Shown here: positions 55,556 to 63,979 of the stretch, piece after piece
Position numbering within the stretch: position 1 is the stretch's first letter
Layout of the letters: every line of letters starts with the position of its first letter
Source: Brevibacillus laterosporus LMG 15441
GTDB lineage: Bacteria > Bacillota > Bacilli > Brevibacillales > Brevibacillaceae
Assembly: GCF_000219535.2 (NCBI RefSeq)
Contig: NZ_CP007806.1
Span: 2,390,501 to 2,454,500, forward strand
Direction: 5' to 3'
Length of the DNA: 64,000 bases
The notes under the pieces: generated by a model
Seen by the model: the letters and a program-made list of their open reading frames with translations, nothing else
Databases searched by the model: none
What the model was told of the DNA's origin: nothing
Position numbers and translations under genes: made by a program

Positions 55556-55654
55556 TAAGTTTATCTAATGAGAAAGGAGCTTAGGGTGTTTCTCTTTGCT
55601 CCTTTCTTAGATTCCATAGATTTTATACTTGTAGGCGAAAGGAGTGTAAGCAAG

Positions 55655-56152
55655 GTGCCCGATGTTTCATTGTGTACGGATGAGACAGTCGCACACGCAT
55701 TGAAATTCTACGGCAATACGATAGTAAGATTATCTTATTCGTATTTACATAATCTTTCTGATGCAGAGGATGTTCTGCAGGATACTTTGCTCAGTTTGAT
55801 GAGGAATAAGCCTGCTTTTTCCAGTCCTGAACATGAAAAAGCTTGGCTGATGCGCGTCGCTATCAACCTATGTAAAAATAAACTAAAATCTTCATGGTTT
55901 AAAACCATTGCAATTCCCGAAAATCTTCAAATAGAAAGTATGACAGAAAAAGAATCAGAGGTGTTGGAAGCAGTTCATACCCTGCCGGTAAAGTACCGCG
56001 AAGTCGTCCACCTCTATTATTACGAGGGTTATTCCACATTTGAAATATCTTGTCTTCTCCAAAAGAAAGAATCTACGGTACGTTCCCTTCTGTATAGGGC
56101 AAGAGATATGCTCAAAAAAAACCTGAAAGGAGCATATGATTTTGAAGAATAA
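55655..56152 (+). CDS. ECF RNA polymerase sigma factor
   Basis: The product has 165 residues from GTG at 55655, which has GAAAGGAGTG 8 bases upstream. The in-frame ATG at 55568 has no box and would add ~29 unlikely residues. Region 2 is FYGNTIVRLSYSYLHNLSDA and EDVLQDTLLSLM; region 4 is LPVKYREVVHLYYYEGYSTF and EISCLLQKKESTVRSLLYRA. It is coupled to the anti-sigma gene by a 17-base overlap. It should direct transcription of its own operon. Confidence 0.92.
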   Translation: MPDVSLCTDETVAHALKFYGNTIVRLSYSYLHNLSDAEDVLQDTLLSLMRNKPAFSSPEHEKAWLMRVAINLCKNKLKSSWFKTIAIPENLQIESMTEKESEVLEAVHTLPVKYREVVHLYYYEGYSTFEISCLLQKKESTVRSLLYRARDMLKKNLKGAYDFEE

Positions 56153-56837
56153 ATATCGTTCCGCAATGGAAAAAATCGAAGTTACTCCTCAAATGGAGGA
56201 AAGAATTCTAAGTAATGTGTCAAGGAAAAGAGAAGCGAGTACCGTGATAAAAAAACAACAGTATCTCAAATGGATCAGGCCAGCGAGCACTATTGCTGCC
56301 TGTTGTGCCGTTGTACTTGGTGCTATGGCCATTTATCCATCATTGATAAATAACAACGGGGACAATAAACAGATTCAAACATCTCCACATGCAGATAATG
56401 AGAAGGGAATGGGCGCCCAAACGGGAACGAATCGGGTTTTCGTTACTAGCCCGATTGAGAATATGAAAGGGATTGACGAGCTTAAAAACGCTGTTCCCTT
56501 TGAACTGTTTGTACCGGGAAAACTCCCAACTGGATATAAATTGGATAACTCTTCCGTTATTTCAGGAAAACTAGCACAAATTATTTATTCTGACGGTAGT
56601 AAAAAAATCACATATAGAGTAGCAAAGGGAGCAGAGGATATCAGTGGTAACTATACATCCTATGAAGAAAACGATGTTGAAAAAATTGGCGATATTGAGG
56701 TAACACTCAAGGGAAGTAACTCGCTTATCAACCTCGCCACTTGGATAAAGGATGGTTGTTCCTACTCCTTGTCTTTTTCAAGAGGAATAGAAAAAAATGC
56801 AGTGATTTTGATTATAGAAAGTATGGAAAAAGCATGA
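56136..56837 (+). CDS. Membrane anti-sigma factor with extracellular DUF4367 domain
   Basis: The product has 233 residues; the ATG follows GAAAGGAGC inside the sigma gene. The cytoplasmic N-terminus (~45 residues, MEKIEVTPQMEERILSNV) should hold the sigma factor. One membrane helix (about 50-70, ASTIAACCAVVLGAMAIY) leads to a linker and an outside DUF4367 domain (PFELFVPGKLPTGYKLDNSS, KKITYRVAKGAEDISGNYTS, LINLATWIKDGCSYSLSF). The domain aligns along its length with that of the secreted protein upstream. A strong terminator follows 80 bases later. Confidence 0.87.
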   Translation: MILKNKYRSAMEKIEVTPQMEERILSNVSRKREASTVIKKQQYLKWIRPASTIAACCAVVLGAMAIYPSLINNNGDNKQIQTSPHADNEKGMGAQTGTNRVFVTSPIENMKGIDELKNAVPFELFVPGKLPTGYKLDNSSVISGKLAQIIYSDGSKKITYRVAKGAEDISGNYTSYEENDVEKIGDIEVTLKGSNSLINLATWIKDGCSYSLSFSRGIEKNAVILIIESMEKA

Positions 56838-56915
56838 CCGATGCGAAAAGAAATCCTACTGCTAGGACGTTTGCATATGTAAAAAGCCGATTTTTTCCTA
56901 CGCTAAGGTATTTTG

Positions 56916-56969
56916 AACAGCAATAAAGCCGGTATTCACTTCGCTAAGGTGTAACCAGCTTTATTGTTA
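56916..56969 (+). terminator. Terminator of the ECF operon
   Basis: AACAGCAATAAAGC and GGT pair with ACC and GCTTTATTGTT around a loop of about 17 bases. Confidence 0.75.
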
Positions 56970-57134
56970 TCCAAGATAGGGGATAAAGAAGCTCTATATG
57001 CGATCATTAGGAGCAAACATATATCAGTTCAAAGATTAATGATTCCTCCTAATCAAAGCGCTCAAATATTAATACCGTTTAATGAGAAAGTTACATCAGA
57101 TCATCTAGAATTAATGGAATTCTATAGAAGTTAG
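56964..57134 (+). other. Short frame of unknown origin
   Basis: A 56-codon frame from TTG ends 17 bases before the next small ORF (ALYAIIRSKHISVQRLMIPP, PFNEKVTSDHLELMEFYRS). It overlaps a terminator arm and has no ribosome binding site, so it is probably the 3' fragment of a lost gene that once preceded the small ORF. Confidence 0.3.
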
Positions 57135-57151
57135 TCAAGGAGAGGGTACTT

Positions 57152-57304
57152 ATGACAAAACCTGAATGGGTTTTTGATTCAAGTTGGCGTGATGATCCCA
57201 GATATCATCTAAGTGAGGACATACTTATGGCAGAGCCTGATTGGTCGATTCAATACACATGTATTACAAGTGACCCCGGTTGGTCCGATGATCCTGGTTA
57301 TTAA
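57152..57304 (+). CDS. Small Trp/Asp/Pro-rich protein (50 residues)
   Basis: CAAGGAGAGGG, 6 bases before the ATG, is one of the better ribosome binding sites in this area. The 50-residue product (MTKPEWVFDSSWRDDPRYHL...) has four Trp and an inner repeat: SSWRDDPRY, then PDWSIQY, then PGWSDDPGY at the C-terminus. It has one Cys and no signal peptide or membrane helix. The repeat-bearing, Trp-rich tail recalls precursor peptides of RiPP or cyclophane systems, but no modifying enzyme (radical SAM, YcaO, lanthionine synthetase) is nearby. It may be such a precursor left alone, or another small protein. It is too short for default gene finders. Confidence 0.5.
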   Translation: MTKPEWVFDSSWRDDPRYHLSEDILMAEPDWSIQYTCITSDPGWSDDPGY

Positions 57305-57407
57305 TCCTTTCAAAGGTCAACCGCTTGTATAACTTTAAGGACTGGCAATCCTAGATTCAGTATCTGAGCCCTGAGATATCAAGGAATACACAACCTTGTT
57401 AAAGTAT

Positions 57408-57434
57408 AGTCGCCATTTACGGCGGCTTTTTCTA
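57408..57434 (+). terminator. Terminator after the small ORF
   Basis: AGTCGCC and GGCGGCT pair around ATTTAC; TTTTTCT follows. Confidence 0.75.
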
Positions 57435-57887
57435 TTTATGGAAAACAGTTGTTATTGGTGGATATATCTTAACATGGCTGAAAGTTTAACTTTCACATCA
57501 CCAAATATATAGCCAAGGGACTATATCAAAAGTACCTTATCGAGAGAGAGGACTTAAAACGGTTGGAGGAATTGTTTTAGTAGGAGAAGAAGGTTTACAT
57601 TAAATTGATTTTCTATCTGACGACGAGAAAAACGTTTTACTTCAGAATGTCACTACATGCTCATAACATTAAGAAATACTTTGAATGTATTGAACTATGT
57701 GAGGCTGGGGTTCCTTTAGAAGAAAATAATACAGAGCTAAAAGCTAGAGGCATACTTAGCAATGATTAATTCATATTCTGAGCAACATAACTATGACAAT
57801 GTTGAAAGTCATCTGGAGGTCTTTAGGGAATTTGAACATCACAGATTCAACAGATGAAATAATCAGCAAGGAAGAATGTGATGAATG
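57435..57887 (+). other. Debris stretch
   Basis: Broken + frames (for example GLKTVGGIVLVGEEGLH, HAHNIKKYFECIELCEAGVP and SYSEQHNYDNVESHLEVFRE) suggest one or two decayed genes, but I recognise neither. No ribosome binding site and frame are intact together. Confidence 0.3.
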
Positions 57888-57924
57888 GAGCAGGTCAACT
57901 CGTTAAAGAGAGTTGGCCTGCTCA
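57888..57924. terminator. Hairpin between the debris and the phosphoesterase gene
   Basis: GAGCAGGTCAACTC pairs with GAGTTGGCCTGCTC around GTTAAAGA. It lies 12 bases past the minus-strand stop at 57936. Confidence 0.65.
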
Positions 57925-57935
57925 GTGAATTGTAG

Positions 57936-58805
57936 TTATATCTGCTTATGATCAAGCGTAATAACAACCAATTCCGGTCGATTGTTGATTCGCACAGGGA
58001 TAATGCTGTTACCTAAGCCTCGGCTGACAATCATTTTAGTTTGCTCTTTTTCATGCACGCCTTCAGAATATTTAGGAAAGAAGCCCTGATTCGGCGCTAC
58101 AAGCCCTCCGATAAAGGGCAAGCGAACCTGCCCGCCATGAGCGTGACCGCTTAAAACCAGATCAATACTGTTTTCCGCATAGATGTCGAACAATTCCGGC
58201 CTGTGTGACAACAGAATCGTGTATTCATTGTTCTTACTCAGCCTAGCTTTTAATTTCGTATCAACCATGGCTACGCTTTCGTATGCATCATCAGTTGCCG
58301 TGAAGTTTGGATCATTAAGCCCAAACAACCGGATGGAAGCTCCCTCGCGTTTGATTGTAGTGCCTTCATCCTCTAACATGATAACGCCAGCTTCAAGTAT
58401 TTGCTGTTTCAACTTAGCATACTGATCAGACCGTGCTTCATGGTTGCCTGTAACGTAATACACCGGGGCAATTTCAATAGCTCCATTGATGAATTCCATC
58501 GCCTTCGCAACATCCGTATGATTTGAATCAATCAAATCTCCGGTAACGGCAATGAAGTCTGGGGATACAGCTTTGATTGCATTAAGCAGTGTGCTTTGAT
58601 TGTTTCCAAACTCTGCATTGTGCAAATCAGATACCTGCACAATGGTAAATCCATCAAAGGATTCCGGGATTTTTTCACTGTTGATGTTAATTTTTGTTGT
58701 TTGAATGGCAGTGTTTCCCCAATATACCCAACCAGAAAAGGCAAATAGACTTACAAGTAAAATTGTTACTATTTTTTTTCGTTTTTCCTTTTTTATATTT
58801 TTCAT
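57936..58805 (-). CDS. Metallophosphoesterase (YkuE/YaeI-like)
   Basis: The product has 289 residues; GAGGGAGC precedes the ATG. One N-terminal membrane helix (about 10-30) anchors it, with the enzyme outside. The metal-site motifs are in order: VQVSDLHN (Asp, His), VTGDLID (Asp), VTGNHEARSD (Asn, His), LLSHRPE (His) and LSGHAHGGQ (His, His). The family hydrolyses phosphoesters such as UDP-diacylglucosamine-like or other lipids; YkuE is exported in Bacillus. Monocistronic. Confidence 0.9.
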   Translation of the reverse strand: MKNIKKEKRKKIVTILLVSLFAFSGWVYWGNTAIQTTKININSEKIPESFDGFTIVQVSDLHNAEFGNNQSTLLNAIKAVSPDFIAVTGDLIDSNHTDVAKAMEFINGAIEIAPVYYVTGNHEARSDQYAKLKQQILEAGVIMLEDEGTTIKREGASIRLFGLNDPNFTATDDAYESVAMVDTKLKARLSKNNEYTILLSHRPELFDIYAENSIDLVLSGHAHGGQVRLPFIGGLVAPNQGFFPKYSEGVHEKEQTKMIVSRGLGNSIIPVRINNRPELVVITLDHKQI

Positions 58806-58969
58806 ATATGTAGCTCCCTCGTTAAATTTTAATTGTTATCATAGTACGCGTCGCTACTTTTTTCCATCACATTTCCCTCACATTTTCATGTGTATTCAAT
58901 AGATTTTAGAAATGTAAAAAAGGTAAGCATCACGAAAAGTACCCCATTTAGAGATGAGCAAAACGCAAA

Positions 58970-59592
58970 ACAAAGGGAGCGTTGGGCAAGAAAAGTATGG
59001 AACAGCGATGAGGGATTCCCACAAAAGGTAAAGCAAACAGACCGCAAGCAGTCAAGAGCAGAAATATAAAGGGACATTAATGAAGCGATGCGCATAAGGG
59101 ATTTTGTGCAGCGGTAAGAGGAATCTGTGTGAGTGAGAACAGCGGCCAAAGCGATGGCCAACAGAGAAATATGGGCAATAGAATTGAGATTCTGGGCGCT
59201 GAATTGGTTGCGAACCCAAAACAGCTGCTGCCCGGTGGATTTGAAGCGGAAGTTGTAACGTTCGCATTCGGTGCGCAGAGCATAGATAGATTTGAAGTGT
59301 ATGCTCTGTCGGTCAATAGAAAGGCGGTAATCATCGAGGATGGTAACATATTTGGTGCAGCCGGGATGATTCCTGCCATTGTACCAGCTTGGATGATCAC
59401 AGGGGGAGTAAGCAGTTTTGGATAGTTTGAAGGGGTAGTAGAATTTCTGGCGGGTGGGATTTGATGAGTAATTTTTCCGTCCTGGTTCATGGCAAGGCCA
59501 GCTTCGCAGATGGGAACGCAAGAAGGCAGCTTCTTGGGTTTTTTGGTTCCTCTGGGAATGACGGGGTTGAAACACTCGCCGTATAGAAACAT
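58970..59592 (-). pseudogene. DDE transposase remnant
   Basis: On the minus strand the matches switch between two frames: FLYGECFNPVIPRGTKKPKK and MNQDGKITHQIPPARNSTTP in one, then DDYRLSIDRQSIHFKSIYAL, RTECERYNFRFKSTGQQLFW, VRNQFSAQNLNSIAHISLLA in the other. This is the C-terminal half of a transposase whose ERYNxRFKSTG motif I know from ISNCY/IS1182-like elements; the family is not settled. The two overlapping long frames here are both products of this one broken gene. Confidence 0.65.
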
Positions 59593-59593
59593 A

Positions 59594-59777
59594 TTTCTAC
59601 TTGCAAATTCTTAAGGAATTAGATATTGAACCTACTAACAAAGAATCTATTGCTAATTATATATTTATTCTTGGAGTACCAAGTGGGGGATACACTTTTC
59701 AAAAAGGTGGAAATGCTTCTTTACAAGCAACTTATTATTCAATAGAGAGTTTGAAACTTCTCAATATAACAGAGTAA
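59594..59777 (+). pseudogene. Prenyltransferase/squalene-oxidase-repeat fragment
   Basis: The frame starts at the transposase remnant and reads LQILKELDIEPTNKESIANY, IFILGVPSGGYTFQKGGNAS and LQATYYSIESLKLLNITE before a stop. The PNKE..., GGY/F... and TYYS/A..L.LL spacing matches the C-terminal repeat of prenyltransferase beta-subunit or terpene-cyclase-like proteins. The rest was removed, probably with the IS insertion. Nothing supported follows up to 60000. Confidence 0.5.
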
Positions 59778-60001
59778 AAATGTTAATTAAGATTTCTTCA
59801 ATGTAGACTATTTACTAGATTATTCTCATCTATATTTCTCTAGATTAATGGAAAATCAAAATGGCATAAAGAAGATTTCTTTATATTATGAAAGGAATTT
59901 CAGTCTAGAAATTTCATAGATCGTATTGTCTTTGTTGTTTTAATAACTTATACTAATTACAAACATATAATTACCAACAGTAATGCTCAATTGGAAAAAC
60001 C

Positions 60002-60041
60002 AAGAGCACACAAGATTATTCTTGTGTGCTCTTTTTGTTTT
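60002..60041 (+). terminator. Terminator
   Basis: AAGAGCACACAAGA and TCTTGTGTGCTCTT pair around TTAT; TTTGTTTTT follows. Confidence 0.9.
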
Positions 60042-60090
60042 TCAAGATGTAAAATCATAAAACTATAAATGTTAGAGGAGGATATTTTTT

Positions 60091-60327
60091 ATGAGTGAAC
60101 AACATATTTTTTGGACGAATGATCCTTTAGACTTTGTAAAACAAGCAAAAAAGAGCAAAGAGGTATTACAAGCAGTAGTTTGGAAAATTGAATCAAAAGA
60201 TATCCCTTTAAGACTAGAAGGAGAAACGAAAATTGAACGAAGAAGGAAACATTAAAAGAACTTTATACAAGTTTTCATGAATGGATTTTGGATTATGATA
60301 GAGAAAAAATAGATCGTATTTTTCTAT
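60091..60327 (+). pseudogene. Small unknown gene with a frameshift
   Basis: AGAGGAGGAT precedes an ATG that reads MSEQHIFWTNDPLDFVKQAK, VVWKIESKDIPLRLEG and stops at about 60254. The likely continuation is in another frame (KKETLKELYTSFHEWILDYD, REKIDRIFL, stop at 60327), giving about 78 residues in all. The frame change lies near the AGAAGGAAA tract at 60240. Family not recognised. Confidence 0.45.
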
Positions 60328-60562
60328 AAATTTTCTTTTGTGTCTAAACCTTAATTGGCCAATTTTTTGTGGCTTCAAAGTATAACAAGCAAAAGTGAAG
60401 ATTGAGATCGTGCATTTTGGTGAGGTTCTCTTATGATCTTGTTCCATTTAAGCTTGGTAAAGAACTTGTTTAATACCAAAACGGTTACATGACAAAAGCT
60501 TTTACATCTCACCATCACAAAAGAACATGTATAATCGAAGCAATTTTCAATACTTTGATGTA

Positions 60563-60597
60563 GACCTTAAGAGAGCTACCCTAAGGTCTTTTCTTTT
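60563..60597 (+). terminator. Terminator
   Basis: GACCTTA and TAAGGTC pair across a 12-base loop; TTTTCTTTT follows. Confidence 0.8.
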
Positions 60598-60728
60598 CCC
60601 AAAAAAGTGCCTAATGATTTGGGCGCATAATTCATAACTTTTCGGTATGGAATAAGGGGAGTTTCGATACGGTAGTAGGTTCTGCTGAATAAGTGGGGTT
60701 CGGAAAATCGAGTTTTTGGAGGATTGAT

Positions 60729-60845
60729 ATGAAAAAGATTACTGAAATTGAAGCCATAAAAAACCTTGAAGGCAATTTCTTTAAGTTGTTTAAGAATAAA
60801 GCCCCCTTTTCAGACCTCAAGGTTGAGGGGGGACTGACCCCATAA
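60729..60845 (+). pseudogene. Gene start cut by an IS remnant
   Basis: TTGGAGGAT precedes the ATG. About 33 codons (MKKITEIEAIKNLEGNFFKL...) run into the IS end GGGGGACTGACCCC at 60828, where the frame stops at 60845. The original gene lies beyond recognition. Confidence 0.5.
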
Positions 60846-61540
60846 CGTGAGACAAATCAAAACACCTTCAAGAGAATGCAACCATGTCGTAAGATATGGA
60901 AGTAACCTGGAGGTGTTTTTTCTTTGGCAATGAGAGTGAGTTACCCTATGGATGCGATGGTACAGAAATGGCGAGACACATCGTTTTGAGCAGCATGTAG
61001 GTAAACAGTACACGTATGGGAAAGGAGGTGTTACCAGAAGTAGTAGTTCAATGGATGAACGAGATAAAGGGAGAAGTATCAACGCAATTAGCATGCCAAT
61101 GTCTCGGATTCCTCGCTCTACGTACTATCGATGGAGAAAACAAGTAGACGTACAGGTTGGTGAATCCTTTGGTTGTCCATATCCGAAGATTTGTGTCAGG
61201 AACATCGCTTTCGTTATGGATACCGTAAAATCACTGCACTTTTGCGACGAGTGATGCAAATTAACCATAAGCGGGTGCAACGAATTATGAGAGAAGAAGG
61301 ATTGCAATGTCGAGTCAAAGTAAAAAAAGCGAAAGAGAATCGGACAACCGATACAGGTTGCGGATCATCTTTTGAAACGGGATTTTCAGGCGAATCATCC
61401 GCTACAGAAGCTGGTCACAGACATTACTTACCTGCCTTACGGCGGAAAAATGTTGTACTTATCCATACAATGGCGAGATCATCGCCTACAATATTGGAGA
61501 CAAGCAAGATACTACCAAGCCTCCGTTACTTTAAATAATT
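60828..61540 (+). mobile_element. IS3-family (IS150-like) remnant, copy 2
   Basis: The end GGGGGACTGACCCC and CATAACGTGAGACAAATC match the element at 24040-24495 in the opposite orientation. OrfA debris (MRVSYPMDAMVQKWRDTSF, GKQYTYGKGG) is followed by OrfB pieces in several frames: FRYGYRKITALLRRVMQI, NHKRVQRIMREEGLQCRVKV, LVTDITYLPYGGKMLYLS. The catalytic end and the right inverted repeat are missing. It interrupts the gene at 60729. Confidence 0.8.
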
Positions 61541-61825
61541 AATTCATAATATTATTAAGTAAATTCCCTTTTACTTTCAGTAATGTACTAAAATCCATAC
61601 AGTAAAAACTCCTTACAAAACAAATGAACAGAAATTTGACCTACAAATGCATTGAGTAATTTAAATAATTTTAAATTTCCATTTCAATATCCGCATAGAA
61701 CGTACCAAAAACGGACCAATATTAAACGGAAAATTCCCCAACTCCCTGGCCCTAATTTAATACTAATAGAACAGTTCTAATCATATTCTTATAATAGAAA
61801 ACAATAAAAAGGGGTGTAAAGTTAG
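61541..61825. other. Gene-free stretch
   Basis: AT-rich DNA with no supported frame. Its end carries AAAAAGGGGTG, the box for the next gene. Confidence 0.3.
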
Positions 61826-63256
61826 GTGATAAAAGTAAAGGTTAGTTTACGACCCATTGTAAGTAAGATAAATTTACCCACCGTTTTGAAAACAACTTTA
61901 CTTCCAGGTGACTCAATTGAAAGATTATTTATTGCAACCCAAGTAGGAGAGATCTTTTACATAGGAAACGGAGTTATAAGGACTTTTTTAGATATTCGCC
62001 CGCGAATTATAAAATTAGGTAAGTCTGAACAAGGTGTTTCTGGTATTGGATATGACGAACGGGGATTGCTAGGGCTAGCGTTTCATCCAGAATTTTATTA
62101 TAACGGTTTGTTTTATCTTCATTATTCAGTAGCGGGGACACAGGGGCCAGGGGCTCTTTCTGAATCTTTTAAGCCTAATCCGTGTGATCCCAAAACTTTA
62201 AACCTAAGATGGATAAATAGAGAAACTCAATATGATCATATAGATACAGTTGAAGAATGGATTTTACAATCGAATGGTCAACCTCAAAAGCGACGGACAT
62301 TACTTAATATAAGAAGACCATTTTTTAATCATAACGGTGTTAATAGCTTAAACTTTTCACCTGAAACAGGAAAACTTGTTTTAACAACTGGAGATGGTGG
62401 ATCAGGCTATGATCCATTTAATTTAAGTCAGGATGATATGGAGATAGCTGGTAAAATAATTGAAATTGATGTAGTTAAGAATACATTTATCAATAATCCA
62501 CCCGTAGTCACGCGCTTTAATGAACTTCCCTCATCTATTCAGGAAACGCTTACGGTAATTGCTAAAGGAGTTCGCAATATAACAGGCATTTCATTTCAAA
62601 GGTTTTATAATCAGTATATCAAATATGTGGGAAATGTCGGACAGGATTTGGTAGAGTCGATTTTTTCATTCGTTCATTATAAACCAATATCGGTTACTCA
62701 GCTTATTCAAGCTTCTTTAATGAGATCTAATCCTGACCAAGAAGGATTTATTAACTTTGGTTGGCGAGGGTGGGAAGGTGATTTTCCTACTTCGTTTATA
62801 AGGGGCTGTTCTGAGAATTCGACTTTGGATGAGAAAACAATGGCTTATTACAATGAAACAGTCAAAACTTCAGTGAGGCGTCTTCAGCCTTTAACTAGTT
62901 ATTTTCATAAAGATCCCCGACCCGATAAGTTTGGAGGAACTGCACTTACAGGAGTCCAGCCATATATGGGGAATGGAATCCCAAATTTAACGGGAAGCGT
63001 TGTGTTTACCGATCTTGCCCAGAAGGAACAATCTCGACCTCTGGTTAGAGGGGTTTTAGCTTATACTAGGGCAAGTACAGATGGTAAACTAAATGATTTT
63101 AGTGTTATTGAAACCGATTATAATTTTGGATCTCAATCAGCTTATTATGTTAGTTTGGGAAGGAATCTGGATCAAACCAGATTATATTTAGGGGTTTATG
63201 GCTCTATGAAGGTGACTGATTTTAACCAAGGTACTATTTTTGAAATTGTTCCATGA
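61826..63256 (+). CDS. Sorbosone/glucose dehydrogenase-like beta-propeller protein
   Basis: The product has 476 residues from GTG. Motifs of the PQQ-dependent soluble glucose dehydrogenase (GSDH) propeller are clear: FIATQVGEIFYIGNG, ERGLLGLAFHPEFYYNGLFY, PFFNHNGVNSLNFSPETGKL (with the His), LTTGDGGSGYDPFN, GKIIEIDV, GVRNITGISF and FGWRGWEGDFP. The family oxidises sugars with PQQ or has lost activity. Unusually, no signal peptide is seen although the family normally acts outside the cytoplasm, and no PQQ synthesis genes are near. An extracellular protein with a non-classical start, or a non-enzymatic propeller, are both possible. Confidence 0.75.
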   Translation: MIKVKVSLRPIVSKINLPTVLKTTLLPGDSIERLFIATQVGEIFYIGNGVIRTFLDIRPRIIKLGKSEQGVSGIGYDERGLLGLAFHPEFYYNGLFYLHYSVAGTQGPGALSESFKPNPCDPKTLNLRWINRETQYDHIDTVEEWILQSNGQPQKRRTLLNIRRPFFNHNGVNSLNFSPETGKLVLTTGDGGSGYDPFNLSQDDMEIAGKIIEIDVVKNTFINNPPVVTRFNELPSSIQETLTVIAKGVRNITGISFQRFYNQYIKYVGNVGQDLVESIFSFVHYKPISVTQLIQASLMRSNPDQEGFINFGWRGWEGDFPTSFIRGCSENSTLDEKTMAYYNETVKTSVRRLQPLTSYFHKDPRPDKFGGTALTGVQPYMGNGIPNLTGSVVFTDLAQKEQSRPLVRGVLAYTRASTDGKLNDFSVIETDYNFGSQSAYYVSLGRNLDQTRLYLGVYGSMKVTDFNQGTIFEIVP

Positions 63257-63660
63257 TTTGTAACTATAGAATTCGACGGTTGGCGTATTTATCGTACATT
63301 TACTACATTTGTGACGATAAATCCAAAAAAGGAGAAAATTTCAAAATAGGGCTAATTGTAGCTTTGAAATAAGGTTTGTTCAACAATACCTTGCAAACCC
63401 TATGCCCATCAACTTATGGAATTCTTTGTTCCTTAAAATGAAAAATAAGAAGGAACACCAAAGGGAGAGAATGCGCCTGTCCATACTTGCTCACTTGAAA
63501 CACCGGATAAATAATTTTTTGTTCTAAAGTTTTGTCCAACTAGCAGAATAAAGGAGCAGGAATGGTCATGAAAAAAGGATTCCAGCATCTTATTAGCATT
63601 TCCCATCAATCTATAACGTTGGCAATACCGCATAAAATTACAAGGGAATGAATAGTATAG
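63257..63660. other. Gene-free stretch
   Basis: No supported gene. TTTATCGT and ACGATAAA (63290-63324) form a modest hairpin 30-60 bases after the propeller gene, possibly its terminator, but no T-run follows. Confidence 0.3.
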
Positions 63661-63730
63661 AAAGTGACTAGTTGGATATTTTTAGGAGGTTGTTTTAATA
63701 AAACGGTTTGTTCGTTATTGGTATCAATCG

Positions 63731-63979
63731 ATGATAGAGATAGATGGAGACTATGTTCATTTGAAAAAGATGTCTCTTGCAGCCAAGTTGGTTATTACAG
63801 CCTTACTGAGTACATTTGCCACTATGGTTTCAATCAGCAGGGGCTTTATGCTTGGTATAGGCTATCTGATTAGTTTTCTAGCCACATTACCAATCTTTTT
63901 AGTTACTTGCTTTCTACCCCCAAGGAATCCTCTCTTATATCCTTACAATTTTCCTTTTATTTATCATTCAGCCGAGTGA
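63731..63979 (+). CDS. Small membrane protein, start uncertain
   Basis: From the ATG at 63731 the product has 82 residues, with two hydrophobic segments (about 16-36 and 38-63). The good box TTAGGAGGT at 63682 instead points to position 63698, where the in-frame codon is ATA, giving an N-terminus of about 11 more residues (RFVRYWYQS...). So either a non-standard start is used or the original ATG was lost by mutation. Family not recognised. Confidence 0.4.
   Translation: MIEIDGDYVHLKKMSLAAKLVITALLSTFATMVSISRGFMLGIGYLISFLATLPIFLVTCFLPPRNPLLYPYNFPFIYHSAE

Noticed and set aside
58886-59592. Two overlapping long minus-strand frames as two separate proteins
   Set aside because: Each contains half of one transposase in alternating frames; they are shadows of a single broken gene.
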